From NCBI GenBank assembly GCA_938029725.1, contig CALHGE010000013.1:1-64000 (forward strand): DNA of 64,000 nucleotides, given 5' to 3'. Each line of letters opens with the position of its first letter. Position 1 is the first letter of the stretch. The stretch comes from an uncultured Flavobacteriaceae bacterium (GTDB lineage: Bacteria > Bacteroidota > Bacteroidia > Flavobacteriales > Flavobacteriaceae). Of the stretch, positions 17,721 to 26,961 are shown one piece after another. The notes beneath the pieces were generated by a model, which made no database searches, was not told the DNA's origin, and was given only the letters and a program-made list of their open reading frames with translations. Both the position numbers and the translations under genes were made by a program.

Positions 17721-18224
17721 TTAAATTTGGACTTTTTCACTCACATGTTCTGAAAATTTTTCTAAAATCAGTTGTAATTTCGGAGCAATATACCTTTTAC
17801 AAAAAGGCTTCTCTTTATTTGAATAATAATAGCTCTGAAACATTTTATCAGAAGCTTTAAAGGCGCTGAAAAGAAATACATCAGTAAGCAACTTTTTATC
17901 AAATTCATCTTGTAGTTCTACCAAAATTTGTGCTATTTCTTCTATTTCTCTTTCTTGAAAAACATAAACTGCAGAACGATATTTTGCTCGCATTGAATGA
18001 TTAGAAGTACTTTCATGAGTATGTAAATGAATAGCAATTAAATCTTTTGATGAAATATGGTTTTCATCAAAATGAACGATTACTGCTTCCGAAAAAGTAT
18101 CATTTGGTCGATTCGCAGCAACAAAACCTTGTTCCACTTTACGAACTCCTTTAAGAGATTGAAAAACAGCTTCCGTACACCAATGACACCCTCCGCCTAA
18201 AGCGATTTTATGCAATACTTCCAT
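17721..18224 (-). CDS. msrA: Peptide-methionine (S)-S-oxide reductase MsrA
   Basis: A 167-residue methionine sulfoxide reductase that repairs oxidised methionine. The active site reads GGCHWC, with catalytic C13 and a second cysteine C16; most MsrA proteins have GCFWC, so the His in place of Phe is a minor variant. No signal peptide, so cytoplasmic. It is followed on the same transcript direction after the nudK-like gene (21-base gap), suggesting cotranscription. The 82-base gap to the convergent PBP4 gene carries a short inverted repeat (tttcgat ... atcgaaa, about 17677-17709). Confidence 0.9.
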   Translation of the reverse strand: MEVLHKIALGGGCHWCTEAVFQSLKGVRKVEQGFVAANRPNDTFSEAVIVHFDENHISSKDLIAIHLHTHESTSNHSMRAKYRSAVYVFQEREIEEIAQILVELQDEFDKKLLTDVFLFSAFKASDKMFQSYYYSNKEKPFCKRYIAPKLQLILEKFSEHVSEKVQI

Positions 18225-18245
18225 ATCGTATTTGTGATTGATACT

Positions 18246-18830
18246 TCAAGAAACTAAGCCATGAATTTGTGCATACTGTAATAACATAATAGTCTTGGCG
18301 TCTTTAATTTCTCCAGAAAGCATCATTTCAATAGCTACCGCCATTGGATACTCCAAAACCTCAATGTTTTCTGTTTCGTCTTCTGCTCCTCCTCCGGCTC
18401 CTATTTTCATATGGTCTTCATAAGTACCTACAAAAAAATAAAGAATTTCAGTTACCGAACCAGGAGACATATAGCATTCAAAAACTTTACGAACAGCATC
18501 AACTTTATATCCCGTTTCCTCCTCCACTTCTTTACGAATACAATCTTCAGGATTATCACCATCTAAAAGTCCTGCACAGGTTTCAATCATCATTCCGCCA
18601 TCATTTCCGTTTACATACGTAGTCATTCTAAACTGCCTCGTCAATACCACAGTAGCTTTCTCTTTGTTATAAAGTAAAATAGTGGCACCGTTACCTCTAT
18701 CATAAGCTTCGCGTTCTTGTGTTTCCCAGGTGCCATCTTCTCTGTGATAATCAAATTTAAACTTATTCAAAGTATACCAATTGTCTGATAACAAAGTCTT
18801 TTCAATGTTTCTAATGCTTCCGTTTTTCAA
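18246..18830 (-). CDS. nudK: NUDIX hydrolase, GDP-mannose pyrophosphatase type (NudK)
   Basis: A 194-residue Nudix hydrolase. The Nudix box spans residues 86-108 ([20 protein letters not shown] followed by TGY) and aligns without gaps to the box I remember for E. coli NudK, which cleaves GDP-mannose. Upstream sequence ([30 protein letters not shown]) also fits that subgroup. It precedes msrA by 21 bases on the same strand and is divergent from the M81 gene. Substrate assignment rests on similarity only. Confidence 0.88.
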   Translation of the reverse strand: MKNGSIRNIEKTLLSDNWYTLNKFKFDYHREDGTWETQEREAYDRGNGATILLYNKEKATVVLTRQFRMTTYVNGNDGGMMIETCAGLLDGDNPEDCIRKEVEEETGYKVDAVRKVFECYMSPGSVTEILYFFVGTYEDHMKIGAGGGAEDETENIEVLEYPMAVAIEMMLSGEIKDAKTIMLLQYAQIHGLVS

Positions 18831-18962
18831 AGAGATGTCTTTTAAATTGAAGATTAAAGATAGTATTTATGTTATAAATAAATAATCGTGAAAAGTTATT
18901 CTGTCCACATTTCTATTCTGGATATTCTTATATTTATAACCTTAGTAGATCAAGAAAATCAA

Positions 18963-20534
18963 ATGAAAAAATATGTAATCGCAGTAGCTATTGTCTTTAT
19001 GACTTTGGGCTGCAAACAAAATAAACAGAGTCAAGAAACTAAAAAAGAACTACCGAGAATTGCACTTGCAGGAATAGGAATCGAATCAAGTACTTTCTCC
19101 CCAGCGCAAACTCATGAAGACGCTTTTCATGCAAGAATTGGTGATTCAATTTTCGGGCGTTATCCTTTTTTTGATAAAGATTCTGATATTCGAAAGCGAG
19201 CCGAATGGATTCCAACATTATTAGGAAACGCATTGCCAGGTGGTATTGTCACCCGAGAAGCATATGAATCAATGGTAGATAAAACATTGAAAATACTCAA
19301 GAAAAATGGGCCTTATGATGGTTTGTTTTTTGACATTCATGGCGCAATGAGCGTGGTCGGATTGGAAGATGCTGAAGGCAATTTAATACAACGTATTAGA
19401 GAAGTTATCGGCACCGAAGTTTTGGTATCCACCTCTATGGATTTACACGGCAATGTTTCGAAGCGCTTGGCGGAGCATAGCGATTTGATTACCTGTTACC
19501 GCATGGCGCCTCACGAAGATGCGCTAGAATCAAAACAACGTGCGCTTAGCAATTTACTAGATCGCTTGGAAAGCGGTAAGGGAAAACCCAAATATAAAGC
19601 TTGGATTCCTGTTCCGGTCTTACTTCCCGGTGAAAAAACAAGCACACGCATCGAACCTGGTAAACGTTTGTACGCTAAGATTCCTTCAATTACAAATAAA
19701 GAGGGAATAATCGATGCGGCTATATGGATTGGTTACGCATGGGCGGATGAAAGCAGAAATCATGCTGTTGTCATGGTAACGGGTGACGACCGAGAAAAGG
19801 TAACTCTAGGAGCAGAAAAATTAGCGAATGCCTTTTGGGATGCACGCAATGAGTTTGAATTTGTGGCTCCTGTAGCTACACTTGAAGAAAGTTTAAAAAT
19901 GGCCCTTTCTGCTAAAGAATGGCCTTTTATAATTAGTGATATGGGAGATAACCCAACCGCTGGTGGAGCTGGTGATGTAACCTGGACATTAAATGAAATT
20001 TTAAAGCGACCAGAATTCAAAACAGAAAATGGCCCCTCATTGATTTATGCATCGATTCCTGGGCCAGAATTCGTGGAGGAAGCATTAGAACTTGGTGTTG
20101 GTGCAAAAATTAGCGCTATGGCAGGAGCTGCAGTAGATAATCGTTTTGCGCCTCCCTTAAAATTAACAGGCACTATAAAATCTATAAAAGAAGGAGATCG
20201 TGATGCAGAAATAGAAGTAGTCGTTCAAGTGGGTAGCGTACATATAATTGTCACTAAAAAAAGAAAACCATATCATAAAGAAAATGATTTTACTGCTTTA
20301 GGATTAGAACCGCGAGAAGCGAATATCCTAGTTGTAAAAATTGGCTATTTGGTACCTGAACTTTATGAAATGCGAAAAGGTTGGATTATGGCCCTTACTC
20401 CAGGGGGCGTTGATCAAGATTTAAATCGTCTGGGGTACAAAAATATCAAACGGCCTATGTTTCCTTTAGATAAAGGCATGTTGAGACCAGATTTAAGTGC
20501 TAGACTGCTTCTAGCCTCTGATAAATTGAAATAA
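18963..20534 (+). CDS. M81 family metallopeptidase, MlrC (microcystinase C)-like lipoprotein
   Basis: A 523-residue protein of the MlrC family when started at 18963, which gives a lipoprotein signal (MKKYVIAVAIVFMTLGCKQ, lipobox cysteine C17). An in-frame start at 18888 adds 25 residues before this signal and is unlikely. The zinc-binding motifs of the family are visible as DIHGAMS, DLHGNVS and MAPHED. MlrC degrades linearised microcystin in Sphingomonas, but most homologues have other, unknown substrates, probably small amides or peptides. Being a predicted lipoprotein, it would act in the periplasm. Confidence 0.88.
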   Translation: MKKYVIAVAIVFMTLGCKQNKQSQETKKELPRIALAGIGIESSTFSPAQTHEDAFHARIGDSIFGRYPFFDKDSDIRKRAEWIPTLLGNALPGGIVTREAYESMVDKTLKILKKNGPYDGLFFDIHGAMSVVGLEDAEGNLIQRIREVIGTEVLVSTSMDLHGNVSKRLAEHSDLITCYRMAPHEDALESKQRALSNLLDRLESGKGKPKYKAWIPVPVLLPGEKTSTRIEPGKRLYAKIPSITNKEGIIDAAIWIGYAWADESRNHAVVMVTGDDREKVTLGAEKLANAFWDARNEFEFVAPVATLEESLKMALSAKEWPFIISDMGDNPTAGGAGDVTWTLNEILKRPEFKTENGPSLIYASIPGPEFVEEALELGVGAKISAMAGAAVDNRFAPPLKLTGTIKSIKEGDRDAEIEVVVQVGSVHIIVTKKRKPYHKENDFTALGLEPREANILVVKIGYLVPELYEMRKGWIMALTPGGVDQDLNRLGYKNIKRPMFPLDKGMLRPDLSARLLLASDKLK

Positions 20535-20559
20535 GCCATGAAAACATAAAGGATAGACT

Positions 20560-20567
20560 TAATTTTG
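20560..20567 (+). promoter_or_regulatory. Candidate -7 promoter element of fabV
   Basis: TAATTTTG is an exact match to the Bacteroidota -7 consensus TAnnTTTG, 38 bases before the fabV ATG. No clear -33 element is present. Confidence 0.4.
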
Positions 20568-20604
20568 CAAAGCTTTACTAATAACTATCACAGAAAATAC
20601 TTTT

Positions 20605-21795
20605 ATGATCATAGAACCTAGAACGCGAGGATTTATTTGCACTACAGCACATCCTGTAGGTTGTGCAGAAAATGTCAAAACTCAAATTAAATATATACAA
20701 TCGAAAGGTCAAATAGAAGGCCCGAAAAAAGTACTTGTAATTGGTTCCTCAACAGGCTTCGGCCTGGCATCAAGAATAACCAGTGCTTTTAGTTCAAATG
20801 CAGCAACTATTGGTGTATTCTTTGAAAAACCGCCTTCCGAAGGAAGAACGGCATCAGCTGGCTGGTACAATACAGCTGCCTTTGAGATCGAAGCCCATAA
20901 AAAAGGACTCTACGCCAAAAGCATTAATGGAGACGCGTTTTCAAACGAAATCAAAGAAAAAACCCTACAACTAATTAAAGAAGATTTAGGTAAAATTGAC
21001 CTGGTTATTTATAGCTTAGCCTCGCCAGTTCGAACGCATCCTACTACTGGAATTCGCCATAAATCAACATTGAAACCTATTGGAAAATCATATACCAATA
21101 AAACAGTAGATTTTCATACAGGGGAAGTAAAAGAGGTAACTATTGAACCCTCTGTAGGTGAAGATATTGAAAATACCGTCACCGTAATGGGTGGTGAAGA
21201 TTGGCAAATGTGGGTGAACGCTCTACAAGAAGCCGATTTACTTTCTGAAAATTTCAAAACAGTTGCGTATTCTTATATCGGTCCAAAACTAACAGAAGCG
21301 GTGTATCGTAAGGGGACTATTGGTCGTGCAAAAGACGATTTAGAAAAAACTGCCTTTAGCATCACAGACTCCCTTAAAAACGTAAATGGAAATGCATATG
21401 TATCGGTAAATAAAGCATTAGTAACGCAATCGAGTTCTGCTATTCCTGTGATTCCTTTATACATATCACTGCTATACAAAGTTATGAAAGCGGAAGGTTT
21501 ACAAGAGGGCTGTATTGAACAAATACAGCGCCTTTTCAATACCCGATTGTACCTTGATGAAATTCCTACCGACACAAAAGGAAGAATACGTATCGACGAC
21601 TGGGAAATGCAAGCCAATGTTCAAGAGCAAGTAGCCGAATTATGGCAACAAGCATCAACAGAGACTTTGCCTGTAATAGGTGATTTAGAGGGCTATACTA
21701 CCGAATTTTTTAATCTATTCGGTTTCAAAGTCGAAGGTGTTGATTACACGAAAGAAGTGGATGAAATGGTCGCAATTCCTGGCTTAAGAGAATAA
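20605..21795 (+). CDS. fabV: Trans-2-enoyl-ACP/CoA reductase FabV (NADH)
   Basis: A 396-residue enoyl reductase that performs the last step of the fatty acid elongation cycle. It opens with MIIEPRTRGFICTTAHPVGC as FabV proteins do. The nucleotide-binding loop is VLVIGSSTGFGLASRI (43-58), and the catalytic pair is Y234 and K243 in the Y-x8-K spacing specific to FabV. FabV proteins are usually insensitive to triclosan (family knowledge). The bestrophin gene starts 7 bases later, so the two are probably cotranscribed. Confidence 0.95.
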   Translation: MIIEPRTRGFICTTAHPVGCAENVKTQIKYIQSKGQIEGPKKVLVIGSSTGFGLASRITSAFSSNAATIGVFFEKPPSEGRTASAGWYNTAAFEIEAHKKGLYAKSINGDAFSNEIKEKTLQLIKEDLGKIDLVIYSLASPVRTHPTTGIRHKSTLKPIGKSYTNKTVDFHTGEVKEVTIEPSVGEDIENTVTVMGGEDWQMWVNALQEADLLSENFKTVAYSYIGPKLTEAVYRKGTIGRAKDDLEKTAFSITDSLKNVNGNAYVSVNKALVTQSSSAIPVIPLYISLLYKVMKAEGLQEGCIEQIQRLFNTRLYLDEIPTDTKGRIRIDDWEMQANVQEQVAELWQQASTETLPVIGDLEGYTTEFFNLFGFKVEGVDYTKEVDEMVAIPGLRE

Positions 21796-21802
21796 TTTAT
21801 AG

Positions 21803-22843
21803 ATGTACGTAAAAAAGAATTTTGGCCTTCTATCGCTGCTGCAATTTACTGGTGTTCATTTGTTATGGATTTCGATTTGGGCTATCGCGGTATCCTTGAT
21901 TTATCACTACACGCCTTTAAGGCAATGGATGGTAATTCCTTGGCTTCCCTTATCTGTAATTGGTACGGCTGTAGCTTTTTATGTGGGTTTTAAAAATAAC
22001 AGTGCTTATGATCGTTTATGGGAAGCTCGTAAAATTTGGGGTGCAATCATAAATGGAAGTCGTACTTGGGGGTCTACAACTAAAGCCTTCCTCAGCAATC
22101 AATTCAGGTCAGAAAACTATAGCGAAGCTGAACTCGATGCGCATCGAAAAAAATTGATATATCGCCATATTGGTTGGCTGTATGCTTTACGTAGTCAGTT
22201 GCTCATACCTGCACCTTGGGAGCATATCAACCAAGGAAGGCATATGAGCCGTATGATTAAAAAACGAGTTAAGAATTTCGGCGTTGGTTTATTGGGTGAT
22301 GAAGTGAGTGAATTTGAATTAAAACAATTTCTACCTCATGAAGAATATGATAGACTCATACATTATAAAAATACGGCGACTCAAATTATTGACCAACAAA
22401 GTCAAGATTTGAAACAACTTCGTAAGGATGATATTATTGATGATTTTAGGCATATGGAAATGCAAAAATTACTTGGAGATTTCTATACCTTTCAAGGCCA
22501 ATGCGAGCGCATTAAAAAATTTCCCCTGCCTCGGCAATATGGAAGTATGAGTTTAGTTTTCGTCGGAATATTTATTTTCTTATTGCCCCTAGGTATGGTT
22601 TCTGAATTCGCCAAATTAGGTGATTTTGGCGTTTGGCTATCCATTCCGTTTACGGTTTTGGTAGGGTGGATTTATGTTATGATGGAATTGATAGGTGATT
22701 ATTCTGAAAACCCATTTGAAGGCTTGGGCAATGATATTCCGATGCTCTCTTTATGTAGAACCATCGAAATTGATTTACGAGAGATGTTAGGTGAAACCGA
22801 ATTACCAGAAGCTATTCAACCGATTAATGGTGTTTTAATGTAG
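21803..22843 (+). CDS. Bestrophin family ion channel protein
   Basis: A 346-residue inner-membrane protein of the bestrophin (UPF0187) family. Membrane segments lie near 12-35, 43-60, 252-275 and 284-305, and the family motifs FKNNSAYDRLWEAR and GDYSENPFEG are present. Bacterial members form pentameric channels; the ion carried here (cation or anion) cannot be told from sequence. It follows fabV by 7 bases, though no functional link is known. The 188 bases after it hold nothing I can support. Confidence 0.88.
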   Translation: MYVKKNFGLLSLLQFTGVHLLWISIWAIAVSLIYHYTPLRQWMVIPWLPLSVIGTAVAFYVGFKNNSAYDRLWEARKIWGAIINGSRTWGSTTKAFLSNQFRSENYSEAELDAHRKKLIYRHIGWLYALRSQLLIPAPWEHINQGRHMSRMIKKRVKNFGVGLLGDEVSEFELKQFLPHEEYDRLIHYKNTATQIIDQQSQDLKQLRKDDIIDDFRHMEMQKLLGDFYTFQGQCERIKKFPLPRQYGSMSLVFVGIFIFLLPLGMVSEFAKLGDFGVWLSIPFTVLVGWIYVMMELIGDYSENPFEGLGNDIPMLSLCRTIEIDLREMLGETELPEAIQPINGVLM

Positions 22844-23031
22844 TTGACAATCGGATTCCTATTCATCGGCATTTGTTTTTCTTAAAGAATTAGCAAGAAA
22901 ATTCATTCGCACTTTAATTAGAACAAGCGCTATGGCTATTAGATTTTAGTTATCCTAAGTAACTACGTATAGATTAGTTTAAAGGTAATTTAAACCAAAA
23001 CCCGTGGTCAATACCGCTAAATACTAGGAGG

Positions 23032-23685
23032 CTAAACCGTAACTGCCTGATTTAAATACCTTCGAAACGGCAGCATCTCTTTATAAACTGATATTAGTTT
23101 TATGGTAAAATCCTTTTGTAATACTTCTTGTGTTTTAAATTCATGAGCTACTGCAAAGGTTTTATTTCGTAATAGGTCAATATGCGGATGGTCGCTTGAA
23201 AAGCCTTTCGGAGCGTTGCTAAGCTTTACATCCTCCCAAAGTCCGCCAAAAGCTCGCTTGAATGACTTTTTATTCAAGATATGCTGCAACTCTTCCCCAT
23301 TGTAATCGATGGCATCGCGAATGCTTCGCAAACGTTTCGAATCAGGACGCCAAAGTCCCCCAGCAAACATGCAGCGTTCAATTCCGATTTCTACATAAAA
23401 ATCTCCCGTATTTGGGCGCTTGTCTAAACCGCCGCCGAAATGGTCTTTATAGATCGGTTTAGTGGGGTGAAACATTAAATTATTATTGATGCGATTAATG
23501 CCTTTCTTTCCAGGCGTATCATAATATTCTGTATCAATTGCAGCCAGCTTTGTGTTCATCTCGTCTAACCAAGCAATATGATCTTCACGTACTTCTTTGT
23601 ACCATTTTCGATTGGCATCCATCCATTCTTTGGTATTGTTCTTTTGAAGTTTTTTAAGAAAATTGATTTGGTTTTTAAAATCCAT
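23032..23685 (-). CDS. DUF2461 domain-containing protein
   Basis: A 217-residue cytoplasmic protein covered by DUF2461. The N-terminal FLKKLQKNNTKEWMDANRKW and central RDxR-type segments (INNNLMFHPTKPIYKDHFGG, FYVEIG) identify it. Function is unknown. It lies last in a leftward run with the 67-residue ORF (3-base gap) and the AIM24 gene. Confidence 0.88.
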   Translation of the reverse strand: MDFKNQINFLKKLQKNNTKEWMDANRKWYKEVREDHIAWLDEMNTKLAAIDTEYYDTPGKKGINRINNNLMFHPTKPIYKDHFGGGLDKRPNTGDFYVEIGIERCMFAGGLWRPDSKRLRSIRDAIDYNGEELQHILNKKSFKRAFGGLWEDVKLSNAPKGFSSDHPHIDLLRNKTFAVAHEFKTQEVLQKDFTIKLISVYKEMLPFRRYLNQAVTV

Positions 23686-23688
23686 CTT

Positions 23689-23892
23689 TTACTTGGTTAT
23701 TTGTTGATAGACTTTCATCTTGGCGAGGATCTTATCGCGAAAAAGCAAGCTGTCAACTTCATATGAAACATCATCGGCAAAGGTATAGGTAAATTTTAGT
23801 AGATTGTTTTGACACATCACTAAGAGCTTAGTTTTGAGCTTGTACGGAGGCACTCGGATTTTAAAACCTATTATCTCCTCCAACAATATCAC
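23689..23892 (-). CDS. Possible small protein (67 aa or shorter)
   Basis: An ORF that fills the 175-base gap between the AIM24 gene and the DUF2461 gene. From 23892 it would overlap the end of the AIM24 gene by 32 bases; a start at an internal Met (MCQNNLLKFTYTF, about 23817) avoids the overlap and gives 42 residues. The stop is 3 bases before the DUF2461 start, a spacing usual in operons here. The composition looks protein-like but I recognise no family, so it may be spurious. Confidence 0.4.
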   Translation of the reverse strand: MILLEEIIGFKIRVPPYKLKTKLLVMCQNNLLKFTYTFADDVSYEVDSLLFRDKILAKMKVYQQITK

Positions 23893-24658
23893 CCAAAGTT
23901 CCTAATATACTTCCTTCTCCTTTATCTTTTCCTCCTCTAGGAATAGAAGCCAAAACTCGTCCTGCCAATCTACTAAAAGGTAGCGACTGAATATAAACAG
24001 TACCCGGGCCTCGCAGGGTTGCAAAAAACAAACCCTCACCTCCGAAAACAGTGTTTTTGATACCCCCTACAAATTCAATATCATAATCTACGGTTTGACT
24101 AAAACCAACAATGCAGCCGGTATCCACTTTTAGAACTTCTCCAGCGGCAAGCTCTTTTTTTGCTAGGGTACCTCCTGCGTGTACAAATGCCATTCCATCG
24201 CCTTCTAATTTTTGCATGATAAAACCTTCGCCTCCAAACAGCCCCCTACCTAATTTTTTAGAGAACTCAATTCCTACAGAAACCCCTTTAGCGGCGCATA
24301 AAAAGGCATCCTTTTGACAAATAAACTTACCTTGCTTTTCTGACAAATCGATCGGCAGAATTTTTCCTGGATACGGAGATGCGAAACTAACTTTTTTCTT
24401 TCCTTGTCCGATATTAAGAAATGCAGTCATAAACAAATTTTCTCCGGTAAGCATTCGCTTTCCAGCGGAAAAAATCTTTCCAAGCACTCCTTTTTCTTGA
24501 TTTGAACCATCTCCAAAAATGGTATCCATCTTAATCTCCGTATCCATCATCATAAAACTACCCGCTTCAGCCACCACAGCTTCTTGAGGGTCAAGCTCTA
24601 TTTCGACGTATTGCATTTCTTCGCCGTAAATTTCGTAGTCTATTTCGTGTGCGTTCAT
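23861..24658 (-). CDS. TIGR00266/AIM24 family protein
   Basis: A 265-residue protein of the AIM24 fold (TIGR00266), a beta-rich domain related to tryptophan RNA-binding attenuator-like folds. Diagnostic stretches are VEAEAGSFMMMD-like (here VVAEAGSFMMMD), EGFIMQKLEGDG and LPFSRLAGRV. No signal peptide or membrane segment. The molecular role is unknown. It follows the 165-residue membrane protein gene by 65 bases on the same strand. Confidence 0.88.
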   Translation of the reverse strand: MNAHEIDYEIYGEEMQYVEIELDPQEAVVAEAGSFMMMDTEIKMDTIFGDGSNQEKGVLGKIFSAGKRMLTGENLFMTAFLNIGQGKKKVSFASPYPGKILPIDLSEKQGKFICQKDAFLCAAKGVSVGIEFSKKLGRGLFGGEGFIMQKLEGDGMAFVHAGGTLAKKELAAGEVLKVDTGCIVGFSQTVDYDIEFVGGIKNTVFGGEGLFFATLRGPGTVYIQSLPFSRLAGRVLASIPRGGKDKGEGSILGTLGDIVGGDNRF

Positions 24659-24723
24659 AGTTTCTAAATTAGTGATTGATGTTTATTCTATTATGTGTAG
24701 TGGTTCTCATCAAATTGTTACAA

Positions 24724-25221
24724 CTAGCTCATTTTAGAATTTACTAAGACCGCTAGTTCTTCTGGTCTTTGTGTTCCAATAAGACACTTTTTTCCATTCT
24801 TAAAGCGTATGGCTAGGCCTTTATTTCCTTTTACATTATACACCATACCGTTGTGAAGACTAACGCGAATACCGTAGCCTACAAAACCATAGCTTATAAT
24901 TTCCGCAGATTCTATTTCACTCCAATTCCATGCTTTCTTTACAATATAAAGATGTTTAACTACAATTTTGCGGTCGTCAACAGTAGTGCTCATAGTCATA
25001 AAAAAAACAAAAAGCAGAATCACGAACAAAATGACTAAGGCCGCCCAGCTATCATTAGTCATGATTAAAGACTTAGAAACCTTCCTAGCACTTTCGCCTG
25101 TATGTACTGGCCAGGGGATAAACAATTTAAATAGAATATAAAAGGTGGGTGCTAAAAGTATGCCCCATAACCACCATTGTGTGAACTTTTGTTTTTCTTG
25201 AAATAGAATATTGCCTTTCAT
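24724..25221 (-). CDS. Two-helix membrane protein with PH-like C-terminal domain
   Basis: A 165-residue protein with two membrane segments (about 17-36 and 59-80) and a C-terminal soluble portion (about 85-165) that looks like a small beta domain of the bacterial PH type (IVVKHLYIVKKAWNWSEIES...IRFKNGKKCLIGTQRPEEL). I do not know its function. It lies between the DUF4442 and AIM24 genes, all leftward, and could be part of one transcript. Confidence 0.7.
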   Translation of the reverse strand: MKGNILFQEKQKFTQWWLWGILLAPTFYILFKLFIPWPVHTGESARKVSKSLIMTNDSWAALVILFVILLFVFFMTMSTTVDDRKIVVKHLYIVKKAWNWSEIESAEIISYGFVGYGIRVSLHNGMVYNVKGNKGLAIRFKNGKKCLIGTQRPEELAVLVNSKMS

Positions 25222-25265
25222 AAATAACTTTAAATTAATTTCTATAAACTGCTTCTACTTCCTTT

Positions 25266-25721
25266 TCACTTCTTTAAACGCACGGTCCACTCGAACTTAA
25301 AAGTTGAGACCACAACACCAGCTGCGTTTACACCTACAGATTTCATCCATATGGTTTGCCCCTCTCCGGTAGCTATAGTTCTCGCCAGAGCATCTTTTAT
25401 CAAATGACCATCTTCACAAGTAAAGCGTATGCGACCCGTAGCCTTTTTTGAGAAATTAGCATTGTTGTTTTGTACAAGCATGGATATTTTTTTTCCACTT
25501 TCAGCAATTTGACTACTTACCATGGCGCCTGTAGCTAATTCTGCAGCCATACCTTGAACAGCCCAAAACATGGAATTAAACGGGTTTTGGTTTCGCCATG
25601 TATGCTTTACTGAGGCAACTGCCTTCGTATCATCCATAAAATTCAAGCGTACACCACTCCACCACGCTGATGGTAATTTAAAGAACATATAGGTATTGAC
25701 TTTGCCCGTGCTTACTGCCAT
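25266..25721 (-). CDS. DUF4442 hot-dog fold protein, possible thioesterase
   Basis: A 151-residue protein of the DUF4442 family, which has the hot-dog fold of acyl-CoA thioesterases. The WRNQNPFNSMFWAVQGMAAEL segment carries the usual Asn and Glu positions of the family. No substrate is known. It is the first gene of a leftward run and divergent from the DUF4870 gene, so a promoter is expected in 25722-25887. Confidence 0.82.
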   Translation of the reverse strand: MAVSTGKVNTYMFFKLPSAWWSGVRLNFMDDTKAVASVKHTWRNQNPFNSMFWAVQGMAAELATGAMVSSQIAESGKKISMLVQNNNANFSKKATGRIRFTCEDGHLIKDALARTIATGEGQTIWMKSVGVNAAGVVVSTFKFEWTVRLKK

Positions 25722-25827
25722 TTTCAGTTATTTAGACCCTAAAAATACTCAAAATAATCAAGATGCAATATGTTAATTTTTTGTTAATTATTAGTACTAT
25801 GCAACACATAGTACCATTTTAAAGACA

Positions 25828-25862
25828 TATATTTGTATAGACAGATATTATGTCTGTCTATA
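25828..25862 (+). promoter_or_regulatory. Candidate promoter and operator of the PadR locus
   Basis: The -7 element TATATTTG at 25828-25835 matches TAnnTTTG exactly. Directly after it lies a perfect 10-base inverted repeat, tatagacaga (25836-25845) and tctgtctata (25853-25862), centred where transcription should start. It ends 25 bases before the DUF4870 ATG. A repressor bound here would block transcription; the PadR protein encoded in the locus is the natural candidate, by inference. Confidence 0.6.
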
Positions 25863-25887
25863 TTCATCATCAAAAAAGGAACAAATC

Positions 25888-26361
25888 ATGACTGAAACAT
25901 TGACCAAGCACGAAAGAAATCTAGCAGCAGTTATACATGCTTCTGCTTTTTCTAAATTCTTTATTCCATTTGGAAATTTTATTCTTCCCTTAGTATTATG
26001 GACGGCCAATAAGAAGGAGCATGCATTTGTTGATTACAACGGAAAACAGGCTTTAAATTTTCAAATTAGCATACTCCTATATTCTATTGTATTAGGTATG
26101 ATTAGTGTTCCATTTTTTATAGGTTTTTTTCCTGATGTTTTTGACTTTGACCCTTTCGGATTTAATAATTTGAATAACTGGAACTTGAACTTTGATAGTG
26201 ATAATTTTCGCTTTGGGTCTTGGTTGCTGCCTTTAGGAATTGCAGGGTTACTGCAGGGCGCCTTATTTATAGTAAACATCGTGTATACTATTTTAGCAAC
26301 AATTAGAACCAATGAAGGTCAAACCTTTACCTATCCAATCACAATAAAGTTTATCAAATAG
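25888..26361 (+). CDS. DUF4870 domain-containing membrane protein
   Basis: A 157-residue membrane protein. The HERNLAAVIHASAFSKFF-type N-terminus, a short hydrophobic stretch near 25-40, and membrane segments near 62-85 and 110-138 fit DUF4870 (Tic20-like). Function is unknown. It is the first gene of a four-gene locus (DUF4870, PadR, PspC, GIN) seen in many flavobacteria and likely concerned with envelope stress. Confidence 0.85.
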   Translation: MTETLTKHERNLAAVIHASAFSKFFIPFGNFILPLVLWTANKKEHAFVDYNGKQALNFQISILLYSIVLGMISVPFFIGFFPDVFDFDPFGFNNLNNWNLNFDSDNFRFGSWLLPLGIAGLLQGALFIVNIVYTILATIRTNEGQTFTYPITIKFIK

Positions 26362-26553
26362 CACATCATACGAGGTATTCATCACACCTTTAAATCAGGA
26401 GTTTATTCATCAAAAAACAAAAATTTTTCATCATTAATCAAATGAAATCAATCAGGATGTTTATTTATCATTCAAAAAACGAACAGTTAATCTATGCAGA
26501 CAATCATTTCAAATACCACAAAGAAGACTCGGCATAAAAAGCAAAAAGAAGTT

Positions 26554-26883
26554 ATGAACGTAGAAAACACGAAAGCACAAATGCGCAAAGGAGTGTTGGA
26601 GTATTGTATACTGTCTATCCTTAACGGACATGACAAATATGCCTCCGAAATTCTTAGTACCCTCAAAGACGCCAAGATGCTTGTGGTTGAGGGAACCATA
26701 TATCCGTTATTAACACGGTTAAAAAATGCGGGGCTACTCAACTACCGTTGGGAAGAATCAACCTCCGGACCACCAAGAAAATATTACACCTTAACCGAAA
26801 CCGGTAAGCTTTTTCTAAAAGAATTAGATTCTACTTGGAACGAACTAAGAAGTGCAACAAATCTGGTAACACAAAACAAATAG
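26554..26883 (+). CDS. PadR family transcriptional regulator
   Basis: A 109-residue winged-helix regulator if started at 26554 (MNVENTKAQMRKGVLEYCIL). A start at 26494 would add a basic, low-complexity leader and is less likely. The wHTH region reads GVLEYCILSILNGHDKYASE, EGTIYPLLTRLKNAGLL and SGPPRKYYTLTETG, a textbook PadR pattern, and the C-terminal dimerisation helix is short. It probably controls its own locus through the palindrome at 25836-25862. Confidence 0.9.
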   Translation: MNVENTKAQMRKGVLEYCILSILNGHDKYASEILSTLKDAKMLVVEGTIYPLLTRLKNAGLLNYRWEESTSGPPRKYYTLTETGKLFLKELDSTWNELRSATNLVTQNK

Positions 26884-26961
26884 TCTAATCAACAGCCATA
26901 AAACTAGATCTTAGTATTGCTGCTCTTTAAACAGCATAACAGGATATAAAAACATCAAAAA

